A stretch of 35,200 bases of DNA from an uncultured Christensenella sp. (GTDB lineage Bacteria; Bacillota; Clostridia; Christensenellales; UBA3700): NCBI GenBank assembly GCA_949284695.1, contig CASDWJ010000021.1, positions 1-35,200 on the forward strand. The letters are read 5' to 3'. Made by a program: the position numbers and the translations under genes. Positions 13,571-22,560 of the stretch are shown in pieces (positions within the stretch are counted from its first letter, which is position 1; every line of letters starts with the position of its first letter). The notes under the pieces were generated by a model, which did not search any database, was not told where the DNA came from, and saw nothing but the letters and a program-made list of their open reading frames with translations.

Positions 13571-15079
13571 TCAGATCGTTCCGTCCCAGGTGGAGACGTT
13601 GGTCTGCTTCTTTTCGTGTTCGTCGAACCAGTGCGTGGTGACCGTCTTGCTGTCGGTAAAGAACTTGAAGCTGTCTCTGCCGAGGCAATGCAGGTCGCCG
13701 AAGAAGGACTGCTTGTGACCCGTGAACGAGAAGAATCCGACGGGTACGGGGATGCCGACGTTGACGCCGACCATGCCGCCGTCCGTATAGCGTACGAACT
13801 CGCGCGCATAGTAGCCGTTCTGCGTGTAGATGACCGAGCCGTTGGCGAACGGATTGGTGTTCATCACCTCAAGACCTTCTTCAAACGTCTTTACTCTCTT
13901 TACGCAGAGGACGGGTCCGAATATCTCTCTCTGACCGACCGTCATTTCGGGAGTCACGTTGTCGAGTATCGTGGGTCCGAGATAGAAGCCGTTTTCAAAG
14001 CCGTCGACCTTGACGTTCCTGCCGTCGAGCACGAGGGTCGCGCCCTCGTCAATGCCCTTCTGTATCCAGTCGCATACGCTCTTTTTGTGCTCCGCGCTGT
14101 AAACGGGTCCGAGCTTGGTATCCTTGTCGTACGCGGGACCGACCTTGACCTTCTTTGCAAGTTCGACGAGTTTTGCGACGAGCTGATCGGCAATGCTCTC
14201 CTGTACGACGACCACGGGGAGCGCCATGCATCTCTCGCCCGCACAGCCGTAAGTCGCGTTGATTATGCCCGCAGCCGTTCTCTCGAGAGCCGCGTCCTCG
14301 AGCACGAGCGCGTGGTTTTTGGCTTCGCAGAGGCACTGCACTCTCTTGCCGTACTTCGCCGCCGTCTCGTAGATGTATCTGCCGACCTTAGTCGAACCGA
14401 CGAAGGATACGCCGACTATCTTGTCGTTGGAGATAAGCTCCTGAGTGTCGTTCCTGTCACAGCTGACGATGTTGAGCACGCCGTCGGGGAGACCCGCTTC
14501 GCGGTAGAGTTCCGCGATCCTGAGAGAAGTCATCGGAGTCGCGCCCGCAACCTTGAGCACTATCGTATTGCCGCACGCGATACATACGGGAGTCATCCAG
14601 CCCATAGGTATCATCGCCGGGAAGTTGAACGGAGAAATGCCCGCGAATACGCCGAGCGGCATGCGGTAAAGCACGGTGTCGTATCCCGTCGACGCGTCCA
14701 TAAGGCTCTCGCCCTGTAGGAGAGACGGCATAGAGCACGCAAGCTCCGTACCCTCTTTTGCCTTGAGGATGTCGCCCTTGCTTTCGTCGAGGTTCTTGCC
14801 GTGCTCGGTAGCGCACAGCTCTGTCAGCTCGTCCATGTGCTCGATGAGAAGGTCTCTGACCTTGTAGAGTATCTGCACTCTCTTGATGACGGGCACGCGC
14901 GACCACTTCTTGTAAGCCTCGTGCGCGTTGTCGATGACCTTGGCGACCTCTGCGGTCGTGCAACGGGGCATCTGAGCGATCTGCTCTCCCGTAGACGGGT
15001 TGAATACGGGGTAGAACTTGTCTGTCGTCGACTGTACGAACTCGTTGTTGGTAAAGTATCCCAGTGTCTTGATTGCCAT
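13571..15079 (-). CDS. iolA: Methylmalonate/malonate-semialdehyde dehydrogenase (CoA-acylating)
   Basis: Converts malonate semialdehyde from the inositol pathway to acetyl-CoA and CO2 with NAD and CoA. The 502-residue aldehyde dehydrogenase shows the subfamily marks ISPFNFPAMIPMGW, SFVGSTKVGRYIY, CEAKNHALVL and the nucleophile Cys284 in CAGERCMALPVV. The CoA-acylating members keep this GxRCMA form in place of the usual GQ-C. Start at 15079 after AAGGAGAAAACT. It is co-transcribed between iolE (33 nt upstream) and iolG. Confidence 0.95.
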   Translation of the reverse strand: MAIKTLGYFTNNEFVQSTTDKFYPVFNPSTGEQIAQMPRCTTAEVAKVIDNAHEAYKKWSRVPVIKRVQILYKVRDLLIEHMDELTELCATEHGKNLDESKGDILKAKEGTELACSMPSLLQGESLMDASTGYDTVLYRMPLGVFAGISPFNFPAMIPMGWMTPVCIACGNTIVLKVAGATPMTSLRIAELYREAGLPDGVLNIVSCDRNDTQELISNDKIVGVSFVGSTKVGRYIYETAAKYGKRVQCLCEAKNHALVLEDAALERTAAGIINATYGCAGERCMALPVVVVQESIADQLVAKLVELAKKVKVGPAYDKDTKLGPVYSAEHKKSVCDWIQKGIDEGATLVLDGRNVKVDGFENGFYLGPTILDNVTPEMTVGQREIFGPVLCVKRVKTFEEGLEVMNTNPFANGSVIYTQNGYYAREFVRYTDGGMVGVNVGIPVPVGFFSFTGHKQSFFGDLHCLGRDSFKFFTDSKTVTTHWFDEHEKKQTNVSTWDGTI

Positions 15080-15112
15080 AGTTTTCTCCTTGTTATCGAA
15101 ATTTGTATGTGC

Positions 15113-16006
15113 TTAAATATTTGCCGTTTTTCTGATATACTCTCTCGCCTTGAGAGCGTATTCGAGCGGATTCGCCTTGGCGGGATCCTGTTCCGCCTCC
15201 ACGATCATCCAGCCCTTGTAGCCCGCGCCGTCGAGCGTCTCGAATATCGGCGCGAAGTCGATACAGCCGTCGCCCGGTACGGTAAACGCGCCCGCTCTGA
15301 CGCCCTGCAGGAAGGACAGTTTTTCTTCCTTGACCTTTTTCACCACGTCCGGTCTTATATCCTTGAGGTGGACGTGCCTGACTCTGTTCACGTGCTTTTT
15401 AAGCACCGCGAGATAATCTTCGCCGCAGTACGCGAGATGTCCGCTGTCGAACAGAAGCGAGAACTTGTCCGCGTCCGTCATATCCATCATTCTGTCAACT
15501 TCCTCCGCAGTCTGCACGACCGTGCCCATGTGGTGGTGATAGACGAGTTTCATACCCATTGAATTCGCTATTTCGCCCAGTCTGTTCATACCCTTGGCGA
15601 AGCGGTCCCACTCCTTGGGCACCATCGTGTACTTGCACTCGAACACGGGCGTGTGCATCTGTCCCTGTATGCTGTAGCTCTGCTCCGAAGCGCCGATCGT
15701 ATCCGCGCCGACCGCCTTGAGGAATCTGCACTGCGCGATAAAATCCTTTTCCACTTCTTCTATCGGCTTGCTGAGCACAAAAGAAGAAAACCACTGATTG
15801 GCGATCCTGAGACCTCTCAGGTCGAGCGCCGCTTTGAGCACGGCGGGGTCTTTGGGGTACTTGTTGCCCACTTCGCAACCCGTGAAGCCTGCGAGCGCCA
15901 TTTCGCTGACGCATTGTTCGAACGTGTTTTCCGCTCCGAGATCGGGCATATCGTCGTTGGTCCAGGCGATGGGAGCGATGCCCAGTTTTACGTTTTCCTT
16001 GTTCAT
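15113..16006 (-). CDS. iolE: Myo-inosose-2 dehydratase
   Basis: Dehydrates 2-keto-myo-inositol to the diketone substrate of IolD; a TIM-barrel xylose isomerase-like metal enzyme. I choose the ATG at 16006 (MNKENVKLGIAPIAWTNDDM, 297 residues), since AAAGAGGAATAT precedes it and the length matches the family. The in-frame ATG at 16042 would lie inside the end of iolD. Recognisable motifs are GIAPIAWTNDD, GCEVGNKYP, and HHHMGTVVQT and LLFDSGHLAYCG, which supply metal ligands, with HVHLKDIR near the end. It is placed between iolD and iolA. Confidence 0.95.
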   Translation of the reverse strand: MNKENVKLGIAPIAWTNDDMPDLGAENTFEQCVSEMALAGFTGCEVGNKYPKDPAVLKAALDLRGLRIANQWFSSFVLSKPIEEVEKDFIAQCRFLKAVGADTIGASEQSYSIQGQMHTPVFECKYTMVPKEWDRFAKGMNRLGEIANSMGMKLVYHHHMGTVVQTAEEVDRMMDMTDADKFSLLFDSGHLAYCGEDYLAVLKKHVNRVRHVHLKDIRPDVVKKVKEEKLSFLQGVRAGAFTVPGDGCIDFAPIFETLDGAGYKGWMIVEAEQDPAKANPLEYALKAREYIRKTANI

Positions 16007-16019
16007 ATATTCCTCTTTA

Positions 16020-17942
16020 TCAGTATTTTCTCGCTTTTTCAAGCATTTTTCTGCGGTTCTCGCGCGCCTTTTCGCCCTTTTCGCTGTGCGGGTTGTCGGT
16101 CACTCCGACGTGCCACCAGCTGTCGTAGCCGTGAGTCATCGACTTGGGCGCGACTTTTATGTCGATAAGAGTCGGAGCCGTCTGCTTGAGGCTGTCTCTG
16201 AGCGCCGCCCTGAGTTCTTCAGCCGTCTTTACCGTATAAGCGACGAAGCCGTAAGAGCGCGCGTTCATCGCGAAGTCGATATTCATGAACCTGCCCTCTC
16301 TGATCGGCTTGTTGCCCTTGCGGTAACGCAACTCCGTGCAAAGGCTGTCTACTCCCTGCTCCATCTGCAGGTTGTTGATACAGCCGAAAGACGCGTTGTC
16401 GAATACGAGCACGTTCATCTTGAGCCCTTCCTGCACCGCGGTGACCATCTCGGTGTGCAACATCAGATAACTGCCGTCGCCGACCATAGCGTAGACCTCC
16501 CTGTCGGGATTGGCGATCTTCGCGCCCAACGTGCCCGCTATCTCGTAACCCATGCAGGAATAGCCGTATTCCATATTGTAGCTGTCCACGCAGTCCGTCG
16601 TCCACATTCTCTGCAGGTCGCCGGGAAGGCTTCCCGAAGACCCGACGACTATCGCGTCCGCTGGGATCTCCTCTCTGATTATGCCTATCGCGGTGGTCTG
16701 CGCCATCGCGCCGCCGTGCGCCTTGATATACGCGTCGACCGCGTCGGGGGTGTGAGAATCTATCTCCGGCTTATACTTGTCTCCTATCTCGATCGAAGTC
16801 AGCCTCTTCATCTCTTTTTCCCAGCCTGCCTTAGCCGTAGCTATCTCGCCCGTATAAGTGCTCTTGTAGCCGTCGAGGAGCTTGCCAAGCGCGATCATGC
16901 CCGCCTTTGCGTCGCCAACCGCCTTTATCGCGTCCAGCTTGCCCGCATGGAAGTCGGAAGCGTTGAGCGTCACCACCTGCGCCTTGGCGAAAAGCGATTT
17001 GGACGCAGTCGTGAAATCTGTGAATCTCGTGCCGACGGCAATTATCACGTCAGCCTTGGAAGCTATCGAGTTCGCCGCGCTGTTGCCCGTCGCGCCTACG
17101 CCGCCGAGGTTGAGCGGATGCGAAGAAGGTATCGCGCTTTTTCCCGCCTGCGTTTCTCCGAACGGGATATTGAATTTCTCGCAGAACTTCGCGACTTCCT
17201 CTCCCGCCTCGCTGTATTTGACGCCGCCGCCGACGATGAGCATCGGCTTCTTAGCGCCTCTTATCGCCGCCGCGACTTCCTCGAGCTGCTCTGCCGCGGG
17301 AGTCGGGCGCGCTATCCTGTGCACTCTCTTTCTGAAGAAATCCGAGGGGTAATCGTAACACTCGCCCTGCACGTCCTGAGGAAGCGCGATCGCGACCGCT
17401 CCCGTCCTGCCCGGGTCGAGAAGCACTCTCATCGCGTTGACGAGCGCGGTCATTATCATCTCGGGTCTCGTGATCCTGTCGAAATATCTCGTGACCGCCC
17501 TGAATGCGTCGTTGGTCGTGACGGTCGGGTCGTACTCGTGCTCTATCTGCTGAAGCACGGGGTCGGGCTGACGGGTGGCGAACGTGTCTCCCATAAACAG
17601 CAACAGCGGGATGTTGTTGGCTGTCGCGGTGCCCGCCGCGGTGACCATGTTCGCCGCGCCCGGTCCTATCGACGAAATGCACGGGATTATCCTTCTCCTG
17701 TTGCTCTGCTTGGCAAACGCGGTGGCGACCTGCGCCATGCCCTGTTCGTTCTTGCCCTGATAGACCTTGATGCCGTGTCTCGTCATAGACAGCGCCTCGC
17801 CCACGCCGAGCACGCAACCGTGCCCGAATATCGTGAAGAAGCCTTCGACGAACTTGGTCTGTCTGCCGTCAAGCTCTACGTACTGATTGTCGAGGAATTT
17901 TACTATTGCCTCACCCACGCTTATTCTCTCTGTCCTGCTCAT
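16020..17942 (-). CDS. iolD: 3D-(3,5/4)-trihydroxycyclohexane-1,2-dione hydrolase (TPP-dependent)
   Basis: Opens the inositol ring to give 5-deoxy-glucuronate, using thiamine diphosphate in the cytoplasm. At 640 residues it has the usual length and three-domain plan of the acetolactate synthase superfamily. The N-terminal part has FGHGCVLGVGEAL (replacing the usual TPP glutamate region) and GIKVYQGKNEQGMAQVA. The C-terminal TPP motif begins AMVGDGSYLMLHTE and includes NASFGCINNLQ. Start at 17942 follows GAGAGGGAAGAT. It lies 18 nt after iolB and 13 nt before iolE. Confidence 0.95.
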   Translation of the reverse strand: MSRTERISVGEAIVKFLDNQYVELDGRQTKFVEGFFTIFGHGCVLGVGEALSMTRHGIKVYQGKNEQGMAQVATAFAKQSNRRRIIPCISSIGPGAANMVTAAGTATANNIPLLLFMGDTFATRQPDPVLQQIEHEYDPTVTTNDAFRAVTRYFDRITRPEMIMTALVNAMRVLLDPGRTGAVAIALPQDVQGECYDYPSDFFRKRVHRIARPTPAAEQLEEVAAAIRGAKKPMLIVGGGVKYSEAGEEVAKFCEKFNIPFGETQAGKSAIPSSHPLNLGGVGATGNSAANSIASKADVIIAVGTRFTDFTTASKSLFAKAQVVTLNASDFHAGKLDAIKAVGDAKAGMIALGKLLDGYKSTYTGEIATAKAGWEKEMKRLTSIEIGDKYKPEIDSHTPDAVDAYIKAHGGAMAQTTAIGIIREEIPADAIVVGSSGSLPGDLQRMWTTDCVDSYNMEYGYSCMGYEIAGTLGAKIANPDREVYAMVGDGSYLMLHTEMVTAVQEGLKMNVLVFDNASFGCINNLQMEQGVDSLCTELRYRKGNKPIREGRFMNIDFAMNARSYGFVAYTVKTAEELRAALRDSLKQTAPTLIDIKVAPKSMTHGYDSWWHVGVTDNPHSEKGEKARENRRKMLEKARKY

Positions 17943-17960
17943 ATCTTCCCTCTCTGAATA

Positions 17961-18731
17961 TTATTTCTCCCAGTATTCGTATCTGGGGTCGACGATCCTC
18001 GTCTTGTCCCACGGGTCGCCGTCAAGATGTCTTATCATCCAGCAGCAGTACATGGGGTAACCGGGAGCGGTGACCTGCACGTGCGTCTTTCCGCCCGGGA
18101 AACAGCCCACGCTTCCGTCCACGACCGTGTGCGGCTCCATCTCCCCGATAAAGCACGCGCCGAACGCCTCGGGCGTGGTCATCTTGTAATAATAGACCTC
18201 GGGTTGCGGATGACTGTGCGGCAGGTAGCTCCACCATCTGCCCTGACGCGCTATGACCTCGCCCACGACGAGGTTGGAATAGGGCGCGTTGGAATAGTCG
18301 AACACCGTGTTGACGTCTCTGACCGCCGTGTTCTCCCACAGCCCTTCGCACGAAACGCTCCTCTGCACGTCCGACTTGTCGTAGAACTTCGCGGGGAACT
18401 CTCTGTCGTTGAGGGTAGCGAGGTAGATGATCTCGCTGTCCTTCTTCGCTTCTACGGTCAAAGTGTTGCCCTTGCATACGTGCATCGTGATCGGCATATC
18501 GTCGAAAACGCCCGTTCTTTCTCCGCTGCCGACGAGGTCGCCGCAACGCATGGTCACTTCGCCCTCGGTAAGGAGCACGCACATCTCCTTGTCCTTTTCC
18601 TCAAACGTCCTGCTCGTGCCCGCCGCTATCTTCACGACGAGTATGTCCATCAGCATTTCTTTGTTTTTGCCGCCTATTCTTGTCAGCGTCTTTACGCCGT
18701 TCTTGTTGAACTTCGGATATCCGAAAGACAT
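17961..18731 (-). CDS. iolB: 5-deoxy-glucuronate isomerase
   Basis: Isomerises 5-deoxy-D-glucuronate to 2-deoxy-5-keto-D-gluconate. The 256-residue product is a bicupin; the C-terminal cupin carries the metal-binding HSHPQPEVYYYKM stretch and the later GSVGCFPGGKTHVQVTAPG, both characteristic of KduI/IolB enzymes. It is slightly shorter than typical IolB (about 270). Start at 18731 follows GCGGAGGTGACATT. It is the third gene of the operon. Confidence 0.94.
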   Translation of the reverse strand: MSFGYPKFNKNGVKTLTRIGGKNKEMLMDILVVKIAAGTSRTFEEKDKEMCVLLTEGEVTMRCGDLVGSGERTGVFDDMPITMHVCKGNTLTVEAKKDSEIIYLATLNDREFPAKFYDKSDVQRSVSCEGLWENTAVRDVNTVFDYSNAPYSNLVVGEVIARQGRWWSYLPHSHPQPEVYYYKMTTPEAFGACFIGEMEPHTVVDGSVGCFPGGKTHVQVTAPGYPMYCCWMIRHLDGDPWDKTRIVDPRYEYWEK

Positions 18732-18774
18732 AATGTCACCTCCGCAATTTTTCCTGCCCGTGTCTGTTATAGCC

Positions 18775-19791
18775 TTATTTTCTTGCTATCATCTCGCCGT
18801 ATTCTTTCTTTTCGGCTTCGATGAATTTCTCAAGTTCTTCCCTCGTCGGCATAAACTCGCTGCAACCGTGAGCGGATACCAGCATGGACGCCGACGCGGA
18901 GCCGTGCTCCAGACAATCCATTATGTCCGCGCCTTCGAACAGCATGCACAGGAACGCGCTGCCGTAACCGTCGCCGCCGCCGAAAGACTTGAACGCCTTG
19001 ACCGGGAACGGCTTGATATTGTACTGCTTGCCGTCCGAGGTATGAGCGGTGCTGCCCTCTTTGCCGTGTTTGATGATGACGATCTTTGCGCGCTTGCCGA
19101 ACCAGTAAGCCGCCGTTGCCTCGTCGTCTATGCCGGGTGCGAATATCGACTGAGTAAGGTCATATTCTTCCCTCGAGCCCATGATGATGTCGCTGTGCTC
19201 CGCTACCGCGGTGTAGTATACGGCGATCTCGTCCTTGCTCTTCCAGTTGTAAGCGCGGTAGTCGATGTCGAAGATTATCTTCGTGCCTACCTTTTCTGCT
19301 ATCTGCATCGCCTTGAGACAAGCCTCTCTCGACGGGCTCTGCGCGAGCGCGGTGCCGCTGATCAGAAGCGCTTTGGCGCTTGCGATATACTCCTCGTCCA
19401 CGTCCGCGGGGTCGAGAGACAAGTCCGCCACTCCGTCGCGGTACATAAGGATACTGCTCTCTGTCGGAGAAAGTATCTCGGTGAACGTAAGCCCCAGCTT
19501 TTCGCCGTGTTCCGCCCTCTTTATGTGAGAGACGTCTATCCCCTCGTCCCTGAAGAAGTCGACGACGTAATCCCCGAACCTGTCGTCGGAAACTCTCGCG
19601 ATAAAACCGACTTTCTTGCCCAGTCTCGCAAGTCCTACGGCTACGTTCGCGGGCGAGCCGCCGAGATATTTGCGGTACTGCTGACTGCCCGCAAGCGTCT
19701 TGAAGTAATCGAGCGGGTTGAAGTCGATCGCGATCCTGCCGACCGCAATAAGGTCGAGTTTTCTGCTTTCGTCAAAAGTAACGTACTGCAT
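18775..19791 (-). CDS. iolC: 5-dehydro-2-deoxygluconokinase (PfkB family)
   Basis: Phosphorylates 2-deoxy-5-keto-gluconate at C6. The start is set at ATG 19791 (MQYVTFDESRKLDLIAVGR, 338 residues) because CAGGAGATCATCTT precedes it; an in-frame GTG at 19809 would overlap this site. The PfkB signatures are GRIAIDFNP, YLGGSPANVAVGLARLGKKV near residue 42, and the C-terminal SFGGGDGYGSAFLCML with the catalytic base Asp in the anion-hole motif (GGGDGYG where most PfkB kinases have GAGD). The IolC-like sequence and the operon place it securely. Confidence 0.94.
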   Translation of the reverse strand: MQYVTFDESRKLDLIAVGRIAIDFNPLDYFKTLAGSQQYRKYLGGSPANVAVGLARLGKKVGFIARVSDDRFGDYVVDFFRDEGIDVSHIKRAEHGEKLGLTFTEILSPTESSILMYRDGVADLSLDPADVDEEYIASAKALLISGTALAQSPSREACLKAMQIAEKVGTKIIFDIDYRAYNWKSKDEIAVYYTAVAEHSDIIMGSREEYDLTQSIFAPGIDDEATAAYWFGKRAKIVIIKHGKEGSTAHTSDGKQYNIKPFPVKAFKSFGGGDGYGSAFLCMLFEGADIMDCLEHGSASASMLVSAHGCSEFMPTREELEKFIEAEKKEYGEMIARK

Positions 19792-19827
19792 AAGATGATC
19801 TCCTGTCACGTTTTATTGGTTGCGCTG

Positions 19828-20658
19828 TCACGCGTTTTTATTGCAGAGCAAAATGATCTCCTCAGCCGCCTCTCTGACCCTTTCTATCGCGTAAGGCAGA
19901 TAGACTTTGGGGTCGAACGCGTCGGGATTGGCGCCGAGTCCCTCTTTGAGACCCTGAGTAAAAGCCTGTCTGAGCTGAGTTGCAAAATTTATCTTGGAAA
20001 TGCCTGCCTTTATGCAGGCGGTGACGACTTCGTCCGAAAGCCCGCTCGCGCCGTGGAGCACGAGAGGGATATCCACTTTTGCGGCGATCTCCTCTATCCT
20101 GTCGACCGCGATGTGAGGCACGCCCTTGTATACTCCGTGCGCCGTGCCGACGCCTATCGCAAGGCTGTCGACGCCCGTGCGCGCGACGAATTCCTGCGCC
20201 TCCGCGACCTCGGTATACCTGATCTTCGCCTCGGTCTCCTCTTTGCCGCCTATCGTACCAAGCTCTCCCTCAACGCTTATACCGAGAGGATGGGCAAGAT
20301 CCACGACTTCTTTGGTCAGCTTTGCGTTGTCGTCGAAAGCCAGCGCGGAGCCGTCTATCATGACCGAAGTGTAGCCTGCGTCTATGCAGGCTTTGCATAT
20401 CGCGACGTCGCCGCCGTGATCGAGATGTATCGCTATGTCGGGATTTCCTTTGTAAAGTGCGCGGACGAGCGCGCTGTAAGCGGGAATGCCGCCGTATTTC
20501 AAAGTTCTCGGAATTGTCTGAACGATTACGGGTCTGCCCGTATTCTCCGCCGCGCGGAGCACTCCTATGACGCTCTCGAGGTTGTCGACGTTGAACGCGG
20601 GGACCGCGTATCCGCCCTTTTTAGCCTCGCAAAGCAAAACTTTGTTGCCAACTATCAT
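19828..20658 (-). CDS. iolJ: Class II aldolase, probable 6-phospho-5-dehydro-2-deoxy-D-gluconate aldolase
   Basis: Cleaves the phosphorylated intermediate to dihydroxyacetone phosphate and malonate semialdehyde. The 276-residue zinc-dependent class II aldolase has AVPAFNVDNLE near residue 18, catalytic Asp80 with zinc ligand His81 in IAIHLDHGGD, the glutamate motif SVEGELGTIGG and the phosphate loop LHGASGLSD. Sequence alone cannot separate IolJ from fructose-bisphosphate or tagatose-bisphosphate aldolases; the inositol operon context decides. It is the first gene of the operon, with GAGAGGGAAAAC before the ATG and a consensus promoter about 35 bp upstream. Confidence 0.9.
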   Translation of the reverse strand: MIVGNKVLLCEAKKGGYAVPAFNVDNLESVIGVLRAAENTGRPVIVQTIPRTLKYGGIPAYSALVRALYKGNPDIAIHLDHGGDVAICKACIDAGYTSVMIDGSALAFDDNAKLTKEVVDLAHPLGISVEGELGTIGGKEETEAKIRYTEVAEAQEFVARTGVDSLAIGVGTAHGVYKGVPHIAVDRIEEIAAKVDIPLVLHGASGLSDEVVTACIKAGISKINFATQLRQAFTQGLKEGLGANPDAFDPKVYLPYAIERVREAAEEIILLCNKNA

Positions 20659-20672
20659 GTTTTCCCTCTCAT

Positions 20673-20688
20673 CGGACTTTCACGTCCG
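20673..20688. promoter_or_regulatory. Inverted repeat in the iol leader, possible operator
   Basis: CGGAC (20673-20677) and GTCCG (20684-20688) form a dyad just downstream of the iol start site, between the -10 box and the iolJ ribosome binding site. A repressor bound here would block initiation, and as RNA it would fold near the ribosome binding site. Confidence 0.4.
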
Positions 20689-20694
20689 TATAAT

Positions 20695-20723
20695 ATTTTA
20701 CTATCGCAAAGGGACGGTGTCAA
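20695..20723 (-). promoter_or_regulatory. Promoter of the iol operon
   Basis: On the minus strand, TTGACA (20723-20718), a 17-nt spacer and TAAAAT (20700-20695) are near-consensus for the housekeeping sigma factor. No other convincing promoter or internal terminator was seen across the seven iol genes, so one transcript of about 8 kb is likely. Confidence 0.8.
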
Positions 20724-20741
20724 TAGTTTGCCAAAAATTTT

Positions 20742-20900
20742 TGCATATTTTATCCATTTTTTTAAACGCGCCGCAACCGCAGTTTTAACATACTTTGCGC
20801 GCGAATTAGTAGATTATCGACAATATTTGCCGTTTTAGCTGAAATTTGCAAAATATCTCTAAAACCGTTTTGTGCATATTTTGATTTTTTAGTGCATATT
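20742..20900. repeat. Three TGCATATTT repeats upstream of the iol promoter
   Basis: GTGCATATT occurs at 20872-20880 and 20892-20900, 20 bp apart, in the same orientation; TTGCATATTT recurs at 20741-20750, about 20 bp upstream of the -35 box. Tandem copies spaced by about two helical turns resemble activator half-sites. The remaining bases of the gap between iolJ and the GH30 terminator (20724-20960) are AT-rich with no gene. Confidence 0.35.
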
Positions 20901-20960
20901 TGCGTCTTACTGCGCGCATTCGGGCGAGAGATCAGAAGCGCATTCCGCGACGAAGTAAAA

Positions 20961-20993
20961 TCAAAAAAAAGCGCCGCGAACACGTCGCGGCGC
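20961..20993 (-). terminator. Intrinsic terminator of the GH30 operon
   Basis: GCGCCGCGA (20971-20979) pairs with TCGCGGCGC (20985-20993), loop ACACG, followed on the minus strand by eight T. It ends the two-gene transcript from 23.1 kb and insulates the iol promoter. Confidence 0.93.
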
Positions 20994-21006
20994 CTGCCGG
21001 AGTTTT

Positions 21007-22560
21007 TTATTTGCCGAGTATCAACGTTGTCACGCTTCCCGCGGGAGCGGTATATATGCCGTTGCACGCGCCGTCCGCGACCTTTTCGAGGTCCTTGTCC
21101 GCGCTCGTCTCCCATGCCTGCAACGTCTTGTATGCCGACGGGATATTGACGTCCGCGCTCTTGTCGCCCGTATTCGACAGCACGACGACAATCGTGCCGT
21201 CCGCTTTTTTGAACACCGTCGCGAACACTCCTTCAGAAGCGTTGTCCACGCACCCTTCGACACGCACGTCTCCGGTATCGACGAACTTTGAGTAATTGCC
21301 CATCACCCAGTAACGTTTTGTCGGAGTGACCTCTCCGTCCTCGGTGCCCCACATCCAGGTCACGATACCGTCGTTGTAGTCGTCGCAACTCGTCGCCATC
21401 CACCAGCACCATGCCGTAGCGCCCAGGTCGCAGAAATCCTTGTTCATGACTTCGGAGAGCCACAGCGCGCTGTTCATGCCCGCGTCAAGCCCCGCCGTCA
21501 TATCGCATATCTCGCTCATTTCGACAGAGATGCGGTCGCCGTAGAGGTTGTTGAGCATATAGACGAAAGACTCTCTCGCTTCCTGCGAAGTCGGCGAGCC
21601 GTAGGAGTGCACGCTGATCGTGTCTATCTCGTCGAAATAGTCGTATTTGCTCATCGCATACAGATATTCCATGACCCTTCCCTTGGACTTGTACACGTCG
21701 TAATTGCCGCTCTCGAACACGTCCATCTTGACCGACGTGCCGTTCTTCTCGTTGAACTCCGTGAGGTAGCCGTGGAACACGTCGTAGAACGCCGCGAGTT
21801 CTTCGGGCTCGTAGTGACAGCCTTCCTGCGGCGAACTCTCCCCTCCCCACGAGTGCTGAGGCTCGTTGATAGCGCTGACCGCCTCGACTTCGAGCCCGAG
21901 CGTGTTGACGACGTAATCGAGGTATTTTATCAGATATTCGCAATATGCCTTATAGTTCTCCTCGGGCAGATTGCTCTGATACGCATATTCTCCGTTCGTC
22001 TTGCCCGAGACGGTCAGGAGATAGTGCGGCGAATTGGCGAAAAGAATGATCCTCTCCACCGCGGAGCCTTGCTGGGTCGCACATAGTTTCATAAACACAA
22101 GCGCGTTTTCGTCTTTGGAAAAATCGTAATTTTCGGAATCGGCGAAGTTCTCCTCCGCGCTGAGCGACTTGTCGTAATTTTCGGCTATAAACGCTGACTG
22201 CGTGTTGCGGTACTCGGGAAATACTACGAAAGGCCCCGCGCCGTGATCGTTGTACGCGTTGTAGTCCCACGACCCGCCGCCTATATTGTAGCGGTATATC
22301 GAAAGACCTATCCCGTCTTCGCTGTAAAGGCTTGTAGCAAGGTCGGTGGCAGACTGAGAACCCGCGGGCACCGTCTGCGCCCACCATGCAGCCGAAGCTC
22401 CGAACCCGTTGACGGTCTGATATTCTTTGCTCTCGTCAACAACGAGGTAATTCTCCGATCCGTCGGGATTGAGAGGATTTTTGTCGCAAGCCGCGAACGC
22501 GCCGAGCGTTATACACAGAGAAAACGCTATACATATCGCAAAAATCAGTTTCTTTTTCAT
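21007..22560 (-). CDS. Secreted GH30-family glycoside hydrolase, probable lipoprotein
   Basis: The 517-residue protein starts with a signal peptide (MKKKLIFAICIAFSLCITLG) ending AFAAC, so Cys25 is probably lipidated and the enzyme anchored outside the cell. The catalytic barrel carries VNGFGASAAWWAQ near residue 50, YNIGGGSWDYN, the acid/base SAINEPQHSW (Glu233) followed by SSPQEGCHYEP, and the nucleophile region ISVEMSEICD (Glu350 most likely). A small beta-domain closes the protein, as in GH30. The GFGAS-AWWA and NEP...QEGC pattern recalls the endo-beta-1,6-galactanase-type subfamily, but glucosylceramidase- or xylanase-type activities cannot be excluded. Its ATG overlaps the stop of the membrane protein gene upstream, with AAAGGAGGAAAAC as ribosome binding site. 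The terminator at 20961 follows 14 nt after the stop. Confidence 0.85.
   Translation of the reverse strand: MKKKLIFAICIAFSLCITLGAFAACDKNPLNPDGSENYLVVDESKEYQTVNGFGASAAWWAQTVPAGSQSATDLATSLYSEDGIGLSIYRYNIGGGSWDYNAYNDHGAGPFVVFPEYRNTQSAFIAENYDKSLSAEENFADSENYDFSKDENALVFMKLCATQQGSAVERIILFANSPHYLLTVSGKTNGEYAYQSNLPEENYKAYCEYLIKYLDYVVNTLGLEVEAVSAINEPQHSWGGESSPQEGCHYEPEELAAFYDVFHGYLTEFNEKNGTSVKMDVFESGNYDVYKSKGRVMEYLYAMSKYDYFDEIDTISVHSYGSPTSQEARESFVYMLNNLYGDRISVEMSEICDMTAGLDAGMNSALWLSEVMNKDFCDLGATAWCWWMATSCDDYNDGIVTWMWGTEDGEVTPTKRYWVMGNYSKFVDTGDVRVEGCVDNASEGVFATVFKKADGTIVVVLSNTGDKSADVNIPSAYKTLQAWETSADKDLEKVADGACNGIYTAPAGSVTTLILGK

Noticed and set aside
13001-14719. Long plus-strand open frame (572 codons) opposite iolG and iolA
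   Set aside because: It lies antisense to two confidently identified genes, has no ribosome binding site, and its Arg/Val/Glu-rich sequence is what a GC-biased third codon position yields on the opposite strand.
15798-17957. Plus-strand open frame (719 codons) opposite iolE and iolD
   Set aside because: Antisense shadow of conserved enzymes; low-complexity Arg/Leu/Val composition, no start signal and no family motif.
10739-18762. 15-nt match TTTTCCTGCCCGTGT in two intergenic places (about 10740 and 18748)
   Set aside because: In 35 kb a shared 15-mer is expected about once by chance, and the contexts differ (before the beta-helix gene, and between iolC and iolB).
18427-20838. Plus-strand open frame (803 codons) opposite iolB, iolC and iolJ
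   Set aside because: Same reason as the other antisense frames; it also crosses the iol promoter and ends without any gene-like context.
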